64,000 nt of DNA from Mycobacterium intermedium (GTDB lineage: Bacteria > Actinomycetota > Actinomycetes > Mycobacteriales > Mycobacteriaceae): contig NZ_MVHT01000027.1 of NCBI RefSeq assembly GCF_002086275.1, positions 1 through 64,000 of the forward strand, given 5' to 3'. Position numbers and translations under genes: made by a program. Of the stretch, positions 49,301 through 58,406 are shown in pieces (the stretch's first letter is position 1; every line of letters begins with the position of its first letter). The notes under the pieces were generated by a model. The model did not search any database and was not told where the DNA came from. It was given only the letters and a program-made list of their open reading frames with translations.

Positions 49301-52300
49301 GGTGCGAGTGACCGTCACCGCGTCGACCAGCACCGCGGGTTTGCTGGAGCAGTTGCACTCCCTGCACCAGCGAACGGTCGAGCATCAGCATCTGGCGTTG
49401 CGCGACATGCACCGCATCACCGGTCAGCACCGGCTTTTCGACACCCTGTGCGTCTATGAGAACTATCCCGTCGACCCCGGCGCGCTGTTGGGTGACGACG
49501 GACTCGTCGTCACCGGGGTGACAACCCGGGAACACACGCACTATCCCCTGGTGCTGGCGGCCTCGCCCGCGGCCGGTCCGGAACTGAGCCTTCGCCTCGA
49601 CTATCGCAGCGATGTGTTCGACGTGGCGACCATCGAGGCGCTGGCAGGGCGGTTGCAGCGAACGTTGGCCGCGATGACCGACAAGCCGGGGCTCGCGCTG
49701 TCGGCACTGGATCCGCTGGAGGTGGCCGAGCGTGCCCAACTGGATGAGTGGGCCAGCCGGGCGGCGTTGCTGCACGCAACCGCAGTCACCACGTCGGTTC
49801 CCGAGGCATTCGCCGCCCAGGTTGCGCGCACCCCAGATGCGGTGGCGCTGACCTGCGCGGGCTCGTCGATGACCTACCGCGAACTCGACGAGGCGTCCAA
49901 CCGGTTGGCCCGGCTGCTGGCCGATCACGGTGCTGGACCCGGAACTATTGTCGCACTGCTGTTTTCACGATCGAGCCAGGCGGTGGTGGCCATTGCGGCG
50001 GTGCTCAAGACCGGTGCGGCGTATCTGCCGATCGACCCAGCGCTGCCGGCGGCACGACTCGATCAGATGCTCACCGACGCCGCACCGGTCGCCGCGATCA
50101 CCACCGCCGAGCTGGCCGAACGGCTCGACGGCCACGGCCTCCCGGTCGTCGATGTCGACGATCCGCGGCAGCACAGCTACCCGAGCACGAACTTGCCGGC
50201 ACCCGCCGCCGACGACCTCGCCTACGTCGTCTACACCTCGGGCACCACCGGGCCGCCGAAGGGGGTGGCCGTAACGCACCAGAACGTCACGCGGTTGGCG
50301 GAATCGCTCGATGCGTCGCTGCCACGCGGGGGAGTGTGGGCACAGTGCCACTCGTACGCGTTCGACGTCTCGGTGTGGGAGATCTGGGGTGCGCTGTTGC
50401 GCGGCGGGCGACTGGTCGTGGTCCCCGAGTCGATCATGGAGTCGCCCACCGACTTTCACGCGCTGCTGGTCGCCGAACAGGTCACCGTCCTCGACCTGAG
50501 CCCGTCGGCCGCGGGGGTACTCTCGCCGGAGGGATTGGAATCGCTCACGTTGGTACTGGGCGGTGAAAACTGCCCGCCCGACGTAGCGGACCGGTGGGCC
50601 GCCGATGGGCGAGTGGCGATCAATGCCTACGGCCCGACCGAGACCACCGTGGACGCGGCGCGAAGCACGCCGTGGCAGCCCAGCTCGGCGGAGTCGTCGG
50701 GTTCGGTTGTGCCGATCGGGTCGCCGGTTCCCGGCGCCGCGCTGTTCGTGCTGGACGGGTGGTTACGTCCGGTACCGGCGGGTGTGGTCGGCGAACTGTA
50801 TGTGGCGGGTGATGGCGTCGGCCTGGGCTATTGGCGCCGCGGTGCACTGACGGCCGCGCGGTTCGTCGCCAGCCCCTTCGGTCGCCCCGGTATGCGGATG
50901 TATCGCACCGGCGATCTGGTCTACTGGGGCGTCGACGGTCAACTGCGCTACGTCGGACGCGCCGACGACCAGGTCCAGATCCGGGGATTCCGAGTCGAAT
51001 TGGGCGAGATCCGCGCTACGCTCGCCGCTTTGGACGGAGTGGATCAGGCCGCGGTGATCGCCCGCGAGGACCGCCCCGGAGACAAGCGCCTGGTCGCTTA
51101 CGTCACCGGGACGGCTGACCCCGCAGCGGTCCGCCCGGCGATAGCCGAACGGCTGCCGTCCTACATGGTGCCGGCCGCCGTAGTGAAGCTGGATGCGTTG
51201 CCGCTCACCGTCAACGGCAAACTCGACTCCCGCGCCCTCCCGGCACCGGAATACCGTGACACGGACGCCTACCGGGCTCCGACCAGCGCGACGGAAGAGA
51301 TCTTGGCGGGCATCTACAGCCAGGTGCTGGGCGTTGATCGCGTCGGCGTCGACGACTCCTTCTTCGACCTCGGCGGCGACAGCATTTCGGCGATGCGCGC
51401 AATAACCGCCATCAACAACGCACTCGACGCCGAACTCACCGTGCGTACCCTGCTGGGTGCCCCCTCCGTGCGCGCCTTGAGACGGCAGTTGAGCGTCGCC
51501 ATCCCGGTGGATTCCCGCGTCGTGTCGGTGCACGGTAGCGATGCCCGCGAGGCGCGTGCCGCCGACCTCACGCTGGACAAGTTCCTCGACGCGTCGACGC
51601 TGGCGGAAGCTGCACGGCTGCCCGGACCGAGCGCGCAGGTGCGGACCGTCCTGCTCACGGGCGCGACCGGCTTCCTGGGTCGCTACCTGGTGCTGGAATG
51701 GCTCAAGCAGATGGAGTTGGTGGACGGCACGCTGATCTGTCTGGTGCGGGCCGAGTCCGACGAGGACGCGCGACGCCGGCTCCACGAGACGTTTGCCGCC
51801 GATCCGGAAATGCTTTGGCTTTACCAGGATTTGGCCACCGACCACCTCGAGGTCCTGGCCGGCGACAAGGGTGAGGCCAATCTGGGCCTGGACCGGGCTA
51901 CCTGGCAACGACTGGCGGACACCGTCGATGTCATCGTCGACTCCGCGGCCGTGGTGAACGCCGTGTTGTCCTATGGCGAACTCTTCGGGCCCAACGTCGT
52001 CGGCACCGCCGAACTGCTCCGGATCGCGCTCACCACCAAGCTCAAGCCCTACACGTATGTGTCGACCGCCGACGTAGGCAACCAGATCGAGCCATCAGTC
52101 TTCACCGAAGACGCCGATATCCGGATCATCAGCCCCGCTCGCGCCATCGACGGCAGCCTTGCCAACGGCTATGGCAACAGCAAGTGGGCCGGCGAGGTGC
52201 TGTTGCGTGAAGCGCACGACCTGTGCGCACTGCCGGTGGCGGTGTTTCGCTGCGACATGATCCTGGCCGACGAGACATTCGCGGGTCAGCTCAACATTTC

Positions 52301-52850
52301 CGACACCGTCACCCGGATGGTGTTGAGCCTGATGGCCACCGGCATCGCGCCCGACTCTTTCTACGAGCTCGACGCCGACGGTCACCGGCGGCGCGCCCAT
52401 TTCGACGGGCTGCCGGTCGGGTTCGTCGCCGAAGCCATTGCCACGCTCGGAGCGCAGGTCGCCTCGTCCCCACTGGGTTTCCACACTTATCACGTCATGA
52501 ACCCGCACGACGACGGCATCGGCCTCGACGAGTACGTCGACTGGTTGATCGAAGCCGGCTACCCCATCGAGCGCGTCGGTGGCTTCCACGAGTGGCTGCC
52601 GCGCTTCGAGGCCGCACTGCGCGCCCTGCCGGAGCGGCAGCGTCGCCACTCGGTGCTGCAGATGTTGTTGCTGCGCAGTTCCGGGCGAGTGCAGCCCCTC
52701 AAGTCGACCCGCGGTTCCTACGCCCCCACGGATCGGTTCCGCCGGGCGGTGCAGGACGCGAAAATCGGCCCTGACCGCGACATCCCGCACGTCTGCGCGC
52801 CGATCATCATCAAGTACGTCACCGACTTGCGGCGTCTCGGGCTGCTTTAG
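34395..52850 (+). CDS. Five-carrier nonribosomal peptide synthetase, dA-T-C-A-T-C-A-T-E-C-A(nMT)-T-E-C-A-T-R
   Basis: 6151 residues. Residues ~12-115 are only the C-terminal subdomain of an adenylation domain, with the A10 lysine replaced (FGELD for NGKLD). Carrier serines: T0 153, T1 1204, T2 2259, T3 4168, T4 5663, all in GGDS. Condensation motifs: HHIAGDG 338, HHIAADG 1388, HHIVVDG 2907, HHIVLDG 4820. Epimerases: HHLAVDG at 2427 and 4336. Four full adenylation domains have YTSGTTG and a GKLD lysine. A3 carries an N-methyltransferase (VLEIGVGSG, 3747) between A8 and A9. The terminal reductase has [10 protein letters not shown] (~5756) and YGNSK (5926). Specificity residues (235, 236, 239, 278, 299, 301, 322, 330, 331) read by eye: A1 DFWTVGAIY, A2 DVWSVAAIY, A3 DVCSLALVH, A4 DVWDVGAVD; I do not assign amino acids. 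C3 and C4 follow epimerases and are DCL-like. Start ATG 34395 has GGGGGGTGG upstream. Confidence 0.95.
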   Translation: MKPYERLRRLGPTDERVQIRGQQIELDRVQAALSELDCVDQALVIAREDRPGDRRLVGYVTESIAAAVDPGAARAVLAERLPSYMVPSAVLVLDALPVTAFGELDILALPRPQYPDAPRDHAIEQALAAIFAEVLGVEGVEPEESFFDLGGDSLAAMRVVVAINSTLDANLPLGAVFNSPTIAQLSARLGGDSGGSKPLVACERPEVIPLSFAQSRLWFIDQLQGPSPVYNRAVALRLSGRLSHEALATAMTDVVGRHESLRTVFVAVDGIPRQVVRPAAGADFGWAVVDVSGWSPDRVTEAIEHAAHHSFDLATEIPIRAKVFSLTEDDHVLVVVVHHIAGDGWSVGVLAADISSAYAARWAGHDPDWAELPVQYADYTLWQRDSLGDPADEKSPLAAQARFWHEVLAGMPQRLELPTDRPYPPVADHRGASVAVQWPAELQQRVRDVAREHNATSFMVVQAALAVLLSRLSTSSDVAVGFPIAGRGDPALDRLVGFFVNTLILRVQVVGDPTFAELLAQVRERSLAAYEHQDVPFEALVERLNPPRSMTHHPLIQVSLSWQNATPLDLAVADLQVHPMPIDTHTARMDLAFFLGERFADTGQPAGIGGTVEFRTDVYDAATIEALVRRLQRVLTALTAQPTEPLSSLDLLDAAEHARLADWGNHAVLSEPLPTSVSIPAVLAAQAAHAPDAVALNFGASTWTYRELDEASNRLARLLVDRGVNAGSCVALLVERSPQAIIAILAVLKAGAAYLPLDRRMPVERLAFIVDDAVPVAAIASAGMDFAWLKLPIIDAEDPHVRAFPATALPMPAADDVAYIIYTSGTTGVPKGVAISHRNLTQLILSFDGVGAGLPDASKQVWSHWHSYAFDFSVWEVWAALLRGGRLVVIPDDVVASPAEFGNLVVSQRVNVLTQTPSAVGTLLPESLDSVALVMGGEACPAAVVDRWAPGRVMINAYGPTETTIYVAVSAPLQAGTGVPPIGSPVAGAALFVLDEWLRPVPAGVVGELYVAGWGVGLGYWRRGGLTASRFVACPFGGTGRRMYRTGDLVCWGADGQLRYVERADEQVKIRGYRIELGDVQSALAAVDGVDQAVVIAREDNPGDKRLVGYVTGTVNPVQARAALADRLPSYMVPAAVVRVDALPLTVNGKLDTSALPEPTYQGAEQYRAPATPTEEILAGIYAQVLGLERVGVDDSFFDLGGDSLSAMRAIAAINKALDAHLVVRTLFDAPAIAELAPRLNTGVALEPLTAAERPAVIPLSYAQSRLWFLDQLQDGSVVYNMAAALRLSGPLNAEALQAALADVVARHETLRTVFVAPEGIPQQVVLAANQADVGRVVVDAAGWREDQLADAIGAEARRPFELASEIPLRARLFKISKTEHVLVATAHHIAADGWSMAPLVRDLGVAYGSRCAGHAPGWADLPVQYVDYTLWQRKNLGDLTDHGSPLATQLAYWERALADLPQRLELPTDRAYPAVADHRGASVRVDWPRHVQQRISRVAGANGATSFMVVQAALALLLSRLSASSDVALGFSIAGRGDPALDDLVGFFVNTLVLRVDLTDNLTFTELLAQVRERSLAAYEHQDVPFEMLVERLNPARSLTHHPLIQVLVAWQNNTSPELNLGDLQVSVLPVDTRTARMDLRFSLGERWTDAGEAAGIGGTVEFRTDVFDAATIQAFVDRLGRVLEAVTANPGRALASVDLLDVAEHARLNGWGNRCVLRQPVPPAVSIPAALAAQVARTPDAVALTCGELSMTYREFDQASNRLAHLLSSLGVGPGAYVALLFSRSAEVVVAIAAVLKAGAAYLPIDPALPSARIGFMVADAEPVAAITTAALADRLNGHGLQVIDVHDPGIQAQPCTPVSPAPSAQNIAYLIYTSGTTGVPKGVAITHHNLTQLFRVGSFFESHSNTTEFAATQWHSLSFDVSAWEIWGTLLSGGRLVVVPEEVATSPADFQALVAAERIDVLSQTPSAVGVVASEGLESAALVLAGEACPSALVDHWANGRVMINAYGPTETTIYACMSAPLTPGSGVPPIGTPVSGAALFVLDRWLQPVPPGVVGELYVAGRGVGVGYWRRAGLTASRFVACPFGGQESPGQRMYRTGDLVYWGADGQLRYVGRADEQVKIRGYRIELGEVQAALAALDGVHQAVVIVREDRPGDRRLVSYVTGDTDPAALRSGLAEHLPPYMVPNAIVVLDAMPLTVNGKLDTAALPAPEYQSAERYCPPADAVEEVLAGIYAQVLGLDRVGVEESFFDLGGDSILAMQVVARARAAGLLCRPRDLFTEQTVAGVARVAGVLGDAATTVDEGVGAVPATPIMRWLQSIGNSAEQFNQTMSLQAPAGVTQADVAVLLQVLLDRHAMLRLRVSSDWSLTTQPPGSVHAADCLRTVDTWSDAALLETRSRLNPATGAMVRALWVSDANQLVLCIHHLAVDGVSWRILLEDLNVGWAQHRNHHPVVLPVTGTSFRRWASLLNEYAHAAEVIDTAEAWRTVLAVPAALPAVAPAVDTFATAGRFSATLDGESTRLLLGDVPAAYHAGVQDILLIAFALAWAEFLGTPGQSIGIDVEAHGRDDEVASGVDLTHTVGWFTAKYPVALAPGEVSWAQVVTGDAALGGAVKSMKEQLRALPAGLTYGVLRYLNVDVELSGSEPPIGFNYLGRLGGAATTDGDGWRISHRPGTSSSAGLEMPLMHTMELNAATVDTVAGPLLHAEWTWATSQFDATQVERLNRLWFDALAGICAQVRRGGGGLTPSDIVPARLTQRQIDELQRQYSVADVLPLTPMQRGLLFHASTSLAGDDVYAVQLDLAVTGALDPDRLREAVHTVVIRHPNLAARFCGQFDEPVQLIPADPQAGWRYVELDSDADVEDQLRLVRNAERAAVCDLAQPPAFRVALIRTAPDRYRFVLTNHHIVVDGWSIPIVLREIFAGYHGRRLPAPGSYRRFVSWLAERDLDAANAAWRRVLAGFGTPTLVGPQDRLGVGRRGVTSFVLPAEQNEALRALARSRHTTVNIVLQGAYAQLLMWLTGRHDIAFGVPVSGRPTDLVDAESMVGLLVNTVPVRVNCTAAATVADVIDQLHTIHHDTLEHQHLALNEIHRIAGHERLFDTLFVYQNYPIDLGSLQGASAGPDEMTVKETTSHDYNHYPLTIQALPRTELAFRVEYDADVFDATDIQALIERFQRVLAAMTADPTRRLWSVDLLAAEEYSRLAKWGNRSTVDQPAPAAVSIPVLWARQAAETPEAVALSFEGRSVTYRELDEASDRLAYRLAGHGVGPGQSVALLLSRSPQAIVTILAVLKTGAAYLPIDPSLPAARVGFMLADAAPVAAITTADQAARFDEHNLLVIDVNDPGSASQPRLGLPTPAPGDIAYFIYTSGTTGNPKGVAVSHHNVVQLMQTLQGQLPPRGVWSQWHSLAFDVSVCETWGALLSGGRLVIVPESVARSPHDFHALLVTERVSVLSQTPSAFYALQSALAPELSDQLQLQAVLFAGESLEPNRLRTWLRQLPRSPRLINLYGTTETTVHASYREIEPRDLDNNASPIGGPLTHLAFFVLDAWLRPVPAGMVGELYVAGHGVGLGYWRRAGLTAERFVACPFAGPDRPGMRMYRTGDLVSWDADGQLRYVGRADEQVKLRGYRIELGEIENALVACPEVSQAVVRMRQTPAGGAHLVGYLTLQRNTVNRDTVRDHEIVDRWQDLYDDLYETRAGAPEFGMDFLGWNSSYSDAPIPLEEMLEWRSATVARIKELRPRRVLEIGVGSGLLLSQLAPECDHYVATDMSAVAIGNLARSLEQSHIPWRDRVQLLTRPAHVTEGLPENEFDTVILNSVVQYFPNEGYLADLIDRVMELVAPGGALFIGDVRNYALQGAFQTAITLAHTTDPGDPADAAEIRQRVRRGITNESELLLAPDFFTTWATKCGSVAGLDIQVKRGDADNELNRYRYDVVVHKAPTAVRSVADAPTRTWAQCGQLDGLHAQLVSERPVAVRITAIPRAGLITDVRTEDALAGGLPLPDALAADTFDAVTPEQLHRLGETTGYHVAVTWGAERGTLDAVFTTDAGPLTDVYVAPARGRRPGCHANDPHANTKLTAVRNQLSARLPEYMVPAQLVVLDAFPLTTSGKLDVRALPEPDYQAPDRYRAPNNTVEQILADIYAQVLGLERVGVDDSFFELGGDSILSMQVVARARAAGVVCKPRDIFAEQTVARLALVATAVDGLGAPVNEGVGTVSATPIMHWLQEVEGPIEHFSQTVVLRAPGDADEADVVVLLQALLDRHAMLRLRVDEGWSLTVPPPGSVDARDCLQTVDALSDEALVAARSRLNPAAGAVVSAVWVPPTGQLALLIHHLAVDGVSWRILLEDVNIAWAQLRGGQRVMLPAPATSFQRWSSLLGEYASSAAVVSHADTWRNIAAAAPGLPAVQPSLDTLVTAGHLTEWLDADTTSMLLGVVPTAFHVGVQDILLIAFGLAWAEFLGTTGQPIGIDVEGHGRHEELAADLDLSRTVGWFTTKYPVSLGVGGLSWAQVLSGDAALGVAFKSAKEQLRAVPDALSYGALRYLNPDVDLAGPDPSIGFNYLGRLGAYAQGDGTQWRVCPDGAPVAGAATAIAMPLMHTVEVNAATVEGGAGPRLRANWTYATSKVDATQINRLNQLWFDALAGICAHVRRGGGGLTPSDIAPARLNQYQIDELQRQHPIVDVLRLTPMQQGLLFHSGSAPRSADEGELYTVQLDIALRGAVDPDRLRAAAQAVVRRHPHLVARFSAQFDEPVQIITADPVAPWRYEELDALDGEDRIQRLCADERAAVCNLDGGQAFRVMLIRTAAHSYRFVLTNHHIVLDGWSMAILLREIFAGYHRHRLPAAAPYRRFVSWVAARDLDAATAAWLDALAGFDTPTLVGPSDRLGLGPRAVVHVRVPAATTRALTELARKRQTTVSTVLQAAWALLLMGLTGRQDVAFGVPVSGRPAELAGADSMVGLFINTIPVRVTVTASTSTAGLLEQLHSLHQRTVEHQHLALRDMHRITGQHRLFDTLCVYENYPVDPGALLGDDGLVVTGVTTREHTHYPLVLAASPAAGPELSLRLDYRSDVFDVATIEALAGRLQRTLAAMTDKPGLALSALDPLEVAERAQLDEWASRAALLHATAVTTSVPEAFAAQVARTPDAVALTCAGSSMTYRELDEASNRLARLLADHGAGPGTIVALLFSRSSQAVVAIAAVLKTGAAYLPIDPALPAARLDQMLTDAAPVAAITTAELAERLDGHGLPVVDVDDPRQHSYPSTNLPAPAADDLAYVVYTSGTTGPPKGVAVTHQNVTRLAESLDASLPRGGVWAQCHSYAFDVSVWEIWGALLRGGRLVVVPESIMESPTDFHALLVAEQVTVLDLSPSAAGVLSPEGLESLTLVLGGENCPPDVADRWAADGRVAINAYGPTETTVDAARSTPWQPSSAESSGSVVPIGSPVPGAALFVLDGWLRPVPAGVVGELYVAGDGVGLGYWRRGALTAARFVASPFGRPGMRMYRTGDLVYWGVDGQLRYVGRADDQVQIRGFRVELGEIRATLAALDGVDQAAVIAREDRPGDKRLVAYVTGTADPAAVRPAIAERLPSYMVPAAVVKLDALPLTVNGKLDSRALPAPEYRDTDAYRAPTSATEEILAGIYSQVLGVDRVGVDDSFFDLGGDSISAMRAITAINNALDAELTVRTLLGAPSVRALRRQLSVAIPVDSRVVSVHGSDAREARAADLTLDKFLDASTLAEAARLPGPSAQVRTVLLTGATGFLGRYLVLEWLKQMELVDGTLICLVRAESDEDARRRLHETFAADPEMLWLYQDLATDHLEVLAGDKGEANLGLDRATWQRLADTVDVIVDSAAVVNAVLSYGELFGPNVVGTAELLRIALTTKLKPYTYVSTADVGNQIEPSVFTEDADIRIISPARAIDGSLANGYGNSKWAGEVLLREAHDLCALPVAVFRCDMILADETFAGQLNISDTVTRMVLSLMATGIAPDSFYELDADGHRRRAHFDGLPVGFVAEAIATLGAQVASSPLGFHTYHVMNPHDDGIGLDEYVDWLIEAGYPIERVGGFHEWLPRFEAALRALPERQRRHSVLQMLLLRSSGRVQPLKSTRGSYAPTDRFRRAVQDAKIGPDRDIPHVCAPIIIKYVTDLRRLGLL

Positions 52851-52858
52851 GCCGGACG

Positions 52859-54571
52859 ATGCTGACTTTGCTTCGCGCACATCGTGTTTCGATGGTCGCC
52901 AGCATGTTCTTGCTCGCCGGGGCGACCACACTGACGCTGCTGCAGCCGCTGCTGGCAGGACGACTGGTCGACCGGGCCACGGCCGGCGCACCAATCTCCG
53001 GTTTGACCGTCGCTTTGGTGGTCATGCTTGCCGGGCAACTCCTGCTCGAGTCGTTGGGACATTTCCGGCTCGATCGCACCGGCGAGAAGATCGTGTTGGG
53101 GCTGCGGGACGACTTCACCAACCATGTTGTGCGCCTGCCCATCGGGTTGTTGGATCGGAGCCGCACCGGAGACCTGCTCGCGCGCGGAACCAGCGACGCG
53201 GGTCTGCTGCGTGATATGCCACGCGCCGTTGCCGATGTGGTGTTCGGGCTGCTGACATTGCTCGGCGCAACGATTTTCATGCTGACCATCGATCCGGTCA
53301 CCGTGGGCGTTGTCGTCGTGGCGCTGGTGGTGGCCTTCAGCGCGGGCAATCCGTTCCTGACCCTGATCCAGCGAGCATCGTTGAATCGCCAAGCCGCGCT
53401 GGGCGATTACACAGCGGGCCTGGACCGCGCGCTGGGCGCCGCGCGCACCGTCAAACTTTTCGGCGCCGAGGAACGCGAAGCGCGGTCGATCGGCGCCCGC
53501 GCCCGCGCCGCCTATGAATCCGGCGTCCGCGTCGCATCCGCCACCGCCATCAACATCGGCATTGTGCGGTTGGGCATCACCGGTTCGTTCCTGGCGATCA
53601 TGATCGTCGACGGCCGCCGCGTCGCCGGGGGAGAGCTCTCCGTCGGCCAGTTCGTCAGCCTGTTCGCCTTCGCCGTCTACGCGATCTTTCCCATCAACGC
53701 CGCGTTCATCGCGTTGACCGCGTTGCGCACCGCGGCCGGGGCCTGTCAACACCTCACGGCGACGCTGCGGGAACTGCCGGAAGACGATTCGCCGCCACCC
53801 GCCGTCGCCGCCGATCCGACGGCGGCCCAGAGCGCCCACGCCGCCGGCGCGCTGGTCGAGTTCGACCGGGTGTCGTTCACCTATGGGCCGCATCCTGTCC
53901 TGGACGACGTGTCGTTCACCCTCGGCCGAAATCAAATCACCGCGCTGATCGGTCCGTCCGGCGCCGGCAAATCGACCATCCTGGCCTTGCTGTGCCGCTT
54001 CCACCACCCCACCGCCGGGCAGCTGCGGTGGGCAGGAGAAGACATTCGCGGCATCCCCGTGCGGGAACTGCGCCGCCGACTCGGACTGCTGGAACAGGAT
54101 GCGCCCGTGCTGCACGGAACCATCCGCGACAACCTGCTCATCGCCAATCCGGACGCCGACGAAGACGACCTGTGGCGCGTCCTGCGGCAGGTGAACCTCG
54201 CCGACGAAATAGCCCGCCTGCCGGAACAACTCGACACCCCGGTGCTCGAACGCGGGCGCAGCCTCTCCGGAGGTCAACGCCAACGATTGGCCCTGGCACG
54301 CGCATTTCTGTCCCGCTCGCAGCTGATACTCATGGACGAACCGACCGCCCACCTCGACCGCGCCAACGAGTACGACGTCATGAGCAATCTGTTGCAGGCA
54401 CGCGAGGAGCGCAGTGTCCTCGTCGTCGCCCACCGACTCTCGACGGTCACCAACGCCGATCAGATCCTCGTTCTCCGGCAGGGTCGAATCCAGGCAAGGG
54501 GCACTCACACCGAACTCTTGCGCGAGCCGATCTACCGCGAACTCATCGAGCACGAACTCACCGGACACTAG
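52859..54571 (+). CDS. ABC exporter, fused permease and ATPase (NRPS-linked)
   Basis: A 570-residue half-transporter. Six membrane helices span ~1-290 (MVASMFLLAGATTLTLLQPLL, LTVALVVMLAGQLLLESL and others). An ABC ATPase follows with GPSGAGKST (Walker A), Q-loop LLEQDAPVLHGTIRDNLL, LSGGQRQRLALARA (signature), LILMDEPTAHLD (Walker B) and VVAHRLSTV (H-loop). It likely works as a homodimer that moves the peptide product or an intermediate across the inner membrane. It starts 8 bases after the NRPS stop and ends 12 bases before the MmpL start, so one operon is near certain. Confidence 0.93.
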   Translation: MLTLLRAHRVSMVASMFLLAGATTLTLLQPLLAGRLVDRATAGAPISGLTVALVVMLAGQLLLESLGHFRLDRTGEKIVLGLRDDFTNHVVRLPIGLLDRSRTGDLLARGTSDAGLLRDMPRAVADVVFGLLTLLGATIFMLTIDPVTVGVVVVALVVAFSAGNPFLTLIQRASLNRQAALGDYTAGLDRALGAARTVKLFGAEEREARSIGARARAAYESGVRVASATAINIGIVRLGITGSFLAIMIVDGRRVAGGELSVGQFVSLFAFAVYAIFPINAAFIALTALRTAAGACQHLTATLRELPEDDSPPPAVAADPTAAQSAHAAGALVEFDRVSFTYGPHPVLDDVSFTLGRNQITALIGPSGAGKSTILALLCRFHHPTAGQLRWAGEDIRGIPVRELRRRLGLLEQDAPVLHGTIRDNLLIANPDADEDDLWRVLRQVNLADEIARLPEQLDTPVLERGRSLSGGQRQRLALARAFLSRSQLILMDEPTAHLDRANEYDVMSNLLQAREERSVLVVAHRLSTVTNADQILVLRQGRIQARGTHTELLREPIYRELIEHELTGH

Positions 54572-54583
54572 CGAAGGAGCCTC

Positions 54584-57500
54584 GTGCTGCAGCGAATCGC
54601 CGGCCTGGCCATCACCGTCCCGCGCCGGGTCATCCTCGGGGCGATGTTGGTGATCATCGCTGCAGCGATCTTCGGAGTGCCGGTGGTCAAGTCGCTGTCG
54701 GCCGGCGGTGGACTCGATCCGGGCGCGGAATCGTCGCGGGCGTCGGCGTTGCTGTCCGAGAAGTTCGACCAGGGCGGCGCCGGCATACTGATCACCGTCA
54801 CCTCCGACGGCGGAGCGCTGGGACCGCAGGCCAAGGCCGTCGGTATGGATCTCGTTCACCGACTGCAGAACTGGGAGCATGTCCGACAGGTCTCCTCGAC
54901 GTGGACCGTGCCGGCGGAGACGGCGTCATCACTGGTCAGCAAGGACGGCAAGACGGGGCTGATCAGTGCCGGCATCTCCGGCAGTGAGACCGATGCCCAG
55001 TTGACCGCCAAGCGCCTGGTTGAAGAGCTCGTCCACGACCGGGACGGGGTGACCCTGCGCGCCGGCGGGGAAGCCGTGATCAACTGGCAGGTGAACGCAC
55101 AGACGCAAAGAGACCTGTTCTTCATGGAAGCGTTGGCCCTGCCAATGAGTTTCGTGGTTCTCGTCTGGGTGTTCGGCGGCCTCGTCGCCGGCGCATTGCC
55201 GGTGGCCGTGGGCATTTCCGCGATCCTCGGCGCCTTGGCGTCGCTGCGCCTGATTGCGCTCTTCACCGACGTGTCGATCTTCTCGTTGAACCTGACCGTG
55301 GCGATGGGCATGGCATTGGCCGTCGACTATACGTTGCTGATCCTGAGCCGGTTTCGGGATGAGTTGGCCGCGGGCCACTCACGGGACAGGGCACTGGCCC
55401 GCACGATGCTGACGGCGGGGCGCACCGTCTTGTTCTCCGCTATGACGGTCGCGTTGTCGATGGCGACGTTGGTGCTGTTTCCCCAGTTCTTTCTGAAATC
55501 CTTTGCCTACGCGGGGGTCGCGGTGGTCGCGTTCGCCGCGGCGGCGGCGATCGTGGTGACGCCGGCGGCGATCATGCTGTTGGGCAGTCGGCTCGATTCG
55601 CTCAACATCCGCCGGTGGGTGGCCCGTGTTCGCCTCGGATCAGACCAGCGGAAGACCGAGCGGTGGTCCTGGTATCGGTGGACCAAAGCCGTGATGCGTC
55701 GCTCCGTCCCGATCGGCGTAGCGATCACGGCCCTGCTGTTGCTGCTGGGATCACCATTTCTCAACGTGCGCTGGGGATTTGCGGACGACCGGATACTGCC
55801 CAGCTCCGCGTCGGCGCGCCAAGTCGGCGACGAGCTGCGAAACAACTTCCCGGACCGGGGGATTCCCAACATCACCGCGGTGCTACCGGACGCACCCAAC
55901 TTGAGCCCGGCGGAGTTGGACGCCTATGCGGCGGCGCTGTCGCGGGTACCGCAAGTGCTGTGGGTGTCCGCGCCGGGCGGCACGTTCGTCGATGGCGGCC
56001 GCCATGGTCCGGCCTCGGCGCCGGGCGCGATCAAGGACGGCAGCGCATTCGTGACGATCGGCACGGAGGCGCCCCCGTACACGGCGGCGGCCGATGCTCA
56101 GCTGGACCGGCTGCACGCCGTGCCGACCCCCGGCGGCGTCGCGGTGCAACTGACCGGCGTTGCGCAGAGCAACCGGGACAGCGTGCACGCCATCTCGTCA
56201 CGCCTGCCGGTGGTCCTCACGCTCATCGCGGTGATCACCATGGTGTTGGTCTTCCTGCTCACGGGTAGCGCGGTGTTACCCGCCAAGGCCGTGCTGATGA
56301 ACACCCTGTCGTTGACCGCGGCCTTCGGTGCGCTGGTGTGGGTGTTTCAGGAGGGCCACCTGGGCGGGCTGGGCACCGCGGCGACAGGCACACTAGGGGT
56401 GCAGCTTCCGGTGTTGTTGTTCTGCATCGCTTTTGGCCTGTCGATGGACTACGAGGTGTTCCTGATCTCGCGGATCCGCGAATACTGGGCGGCCTCAGAC
56501 CGCGGTCCCGACGCCAACGACGAGAGCGTCGCGCTCGGTGTTGCGCATACCGCGCGGGTGATCACCGCCGCGGCGCTCATCATGGCGATCTCGTTCTCGG
56601 CCTTGATGGCCGCACAGGTGTCGTTCATGCGCTTGTTCGGGTTCGGGCTCACGGTGGCGGTACTGGCCGACGCGACGCTGGTGCGGATGCTGCTGGTCCC
56701 GGCCTTCATGCATGTGCTCGGCCGGGTCAACTGGTGGGCACCGAAACCTTTGGTGCGCCTGCATGACCGATTCGGCTTCACCGAGAACCTGCCTGGCCTC
56801 GCGACCGCGAAGACGGAGCCATTCTTACTCCCGCGGACCCTACCGCTGGAAATGCGACGAACCGTTCCTTTCAAACTAGACAAGACCCTGCCCCGGGGCG
56901 GAGCTGCTGCGCAGCAGGGTAAGCCCGATCAGAGGCGAAAGCGCTTGATCGCGGGCGGGATCGTGGTCAGCGTCGCGGTCGTTGCCGGCGCCACCGGCTA
57001 CCTCGCGTGGCCGGAAGAACAGAAAGTGACACCGAAGGCGACGGCGCCACCGGCGACGTCGGGAGCGACTGGGGCTTCAGGCACCTCGGGCACCTCAAGC
57101 GCTATCAAACCGCCGCCGCCCACCACGCGGCCGCCCACCTCGCCGCCGCCACTGGTGGGGCCCAATCGCTTGGGGACGATTCTGGTCACTCCGGCCGAAG
57201 CCAACGCCATCATGGGCGCCACCGGCATGCAGGACCAGGGCAGCTTCAACGGCGCCGACACCAACCTGTTCACCACGTCGATCCCGGATTGTCTCGGCGC
57301 AGCCCATATTGTGCAGCCTGCGGTGTATTCGGGCAGCGGCTACACGGCGATCAGGTTCGACGTGCTGCACCAGCCCGGAAACCGGTACACCCACAATATC
57401 GAGCAGGCCGCGGTGACATTTCCGTCAGCACAACAAGCCCTGGCGTTTGTGAAAGCCTCAGCCCCCAAGTGGAAATCCTGCGCTGGGAAGAGCGTTAACG

Positions 57501-57724
57501 ACACCCTTGGGGGCGTCACCACCCGGTGGACCTTCGGCGATTTTGTGGGAGACGTGCCGACCATAGCGATGACGTATTCGCGGCAGAATGCGCGCGGTTG
57601 GACCTGCCAGCGGGCGCTGAGCGCGGTGTGGAACCTGGTCATCGATGTCAAGGCGTGCGGGTACACGATCAACAATCAGGGGCTGCAAGCCGTCGACAAG
57701 ATCGCAAGCAAGGCAACGAAATAA
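54584..57724 (+). CDS. MmpL-type RND transporter with C-terminal PknH-like sensor domain
   Basis: A 1046-residue protein with GTG start and GAAGGAG upstream. Residues ~1-745 form an MmpL transporter (MGMALAVDYTLLILSRFRDE, FGLSMDYEVFLISRIREY, RVNWWAPKPL). An extra membrane helix (LIAGGIVVSVAVVAGATGYLAW, ~787-808) leads to a Thr/Pro linker and, from ~862, a PknH-type extracytoplasmic domain. That domain shows LVTPAEANAIMGATGMQ, SIPDCLGAAH, GSGYTAIRFDVL, KWKSCAGK, TRWTFGDF, GWTCQRALSAVWNLVIDVKACGY. Four cysteines fit the two disulfides known for the PknH sensor. PknH itself is a kinase; here the sensor sits on a transporter. It probably exports the NRPS product. Confidence 0.92.
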   Translation: MLQRIAGLAITVPRRVILGAMLVIIAAAIFGVPVVKSLSAGGGLDPGAESSRASALLSEKFDQGGAGILITVTSDGGALGPQAKAVGMDLVHRLQNWEHVRQVSSTWTVPAETASSLVSKDGKTGLISAGISGSETDAQLTAKRLVEELVHDRDGVTLRAGGEAVINWQVNAQTQRDLFFMEALALPMSFVVLVWVFGGLVAGALPVAVGISAILGALASLRLIALFTDVSIFSLNLTVAMGMALAVDYTLLILSRFRDELAAGHSRDRALARTMLTAGRTVLFSAMTVALSMATLVLFPQFFLKSFAYAGVAVVAFAAAAAIVVTPAAIMLLGSRLDSLNIRRWVARVRLGSDQRKTERWSWYRWTKAVMRRSVPIGVAITALLLLLGSPFLNVRWGFADDRILPSSASARQVGDELRNNFPDRGIPNITAVLPDAPNLSPAELDAYAAALSRVPQVLWVSAPGGTFVDGGRHGPASAPGAIKDGSAFVTIGTEAPPYTAAADAQLDRLHAVPTPGGVAVQLTGVAQSNRDSVHAISSRLPVVLTLIAVITMVLVFLLTGSAVLPAKAVLMNTLSLTAAFGALVWVFQEGHLGGLGTAATGTLGVQLPVLLFCIAFGLSMDYEVFLISRIREYWAASDRGPDANDESVALGVAHTARVITAAALIMAISFSALMAAQVSFMRLFGFGLTVAVLADATLVRMLLVPAFMHVLGRVNWWAPKPLVRLHDRFGFTENLPGLATAKTEPFLLPRTLPLEMRRTVPFKLDKTLPRGGAAAQQGKPDQRRKRLIAGGIVVSVAVVAGATGYLAWPEEQKVTPKATAPPATSGATGASGTSGTSSAIKPPPPTTRPPTSPPPLVGPNRLGTILVTPAEANAIMGATGMQDQGSFNGADTNLFTTSIPDCLGAAHIVQPAVYSGSGYTAIRFDVLHQPGNRYTHNIEQAAVTFPSAQQALAFVKASAPKWKSCAGKSVNDTLGGVTTRWTFGDFVGDVPTIAMTYSRQNARGWTCQRALSAVWNLVIDVKACGYTINNQGLQAVDKIASKATK

Positions 57725-57726
57725 CG

Positions 57727-58344
57727 TTAGTGCCGTCGTGACAGTGTGGACAGCAGAACGTCCGTCACGTGATCGACGAACGCGTCGCGGTCATCGCCGA
57801 GGTTGCCTTCCGTCCACTCGAGAAACAGCGAGATGATGGACCCGAAAACCGTCGCGTAGCGCATTTTCGTCCGCACCGGATCCTCCGCGGGCGCAAGGGT
57901 CGGGCCGGCAGCATCCAGCGGGTTGGTGATCATCGCAAAGATGCTGTCCCGCACGAAGTGTCGCAAGGTCAGATCGGCGATGGGCTCCACCAACAGGATG
58001 CGGCATACGCGCGGGTCGTCCTTGACGAGGCGAGCCGCGGCGTCAACGCCGGCGCGTATCCGCGCGGCAGGATCACCCACGTCCGTGCCGGCCGCTGCGG
58101 CGTTTTCTATGACCGCGCGGGCCCGGTGAAACGCGGTGCGGTACAGCTCGCGCAGCAGGTCATCGGTGTCGGTGAAGCTCTCGTAGAAGAACTTTTGGCT
58201 CAGTTGCGCCTCGCGGCACACCGCCCGCATCGTCATGGCGGCTACGCCACCGCTACCCACCAATTCGATCCCCGCTTGCACCAGGCGATCTCGTCGATCG
58301 GCGAGCCGGTCTTCCGGTGCGCGCCCGCGGTAAGGCCTTGACAT
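57727..58344 (-). CDS. TetR-family transcriptional regulator
   Basis: A 205-residue protein starting MSRPYRGRAPEDRLADRRDRL, with the HTH in GVAAMTMRAVCREAQLSQKFFYESFTDTDDLL. The C-terminal helical domain would bind a ligand. The start at 58344 fits the family; TATAGT lies 6 bases upstream on its strand, giving a likely leaderless mRNA. It converges on the MmpL gene (2 bases between stops) and is divergent from the DUF1214 gene, 62 bases away. It probably controls the DUF1214-sulfotransferase pair and itself, and possibly the NRPS operon. Confidence 0.9.
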   Translation of the reverse strand: MSRPYRGRAPEDRLADRRDRLVQAGIELVGSGGVAAMTMRAVCREAQLSQKFFYESFTDTDDLLRELYRTAFHRARAVIENAAAAGTDVGDPAARIRAGVDAAARLVKDDPRVCRILLVEPIADLTLRHFVRDSIFAMITNPLDAAGPTLAPAEDPVRTKMRYATVFGSIISLFLEWTEGNLGDDRDAFVDHVTDVLLSTLSRRH

Positions 58345-58359
58345 GCCCCCACTATATAG
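58345..58359. promoter_or_regulatory. Divergent promoter with palindrome CTATATAG
   Basis: On the minus strand TATAGT (58351-58356) precedes the TetR ATG by exactly 6 bases, as in leaderless mycobacterial genes. The core is a perfect palindrome, CTATATAG (58352-58359), where self-repression could occur. The DUF1214 gene starts at 58407 on the other strand. Confidence 0.5.
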
Positions 58360-58406
58360 GGAAGCATCTGCTTTCGGAAGCAGGCGGTTCCCAATTTGGA
58401 GGGCTG

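Noticed and set aside
48423..49928. 501-codon open frame on the minus strand inside the NRPS.
   Set aside because: It lies opposite the C4 and A4 domains and has low-complexity Arg/Gln/His composition.
36360..51250. Assigning amino acids to A1-A4 from the pocket residues.
   Set aside because: The residues were aligned by eye and match none of the codes I remember with confidence; only the residues are reported.
52847..54880. 677-codon open frame on the minus strand opposite the ABC exporter and the start of the MmpL gene.
   Set aside because: The plus strand encodes unmistakable ABC and MmpL motifs. The minus frame is Gln/Arg/Asp-rich with no domain and is a GC-bias shadow.
34144..57724. 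Identification as a glycopeptidolipid (mps1/mps2-gap) locus.
   Set aside because: mbtH, NRPS and MmpL are shared, but the domain order differs and glycosyltransferases, O-methyltransferases, PapA and FadD genes of a GPL locus are absent from the window.
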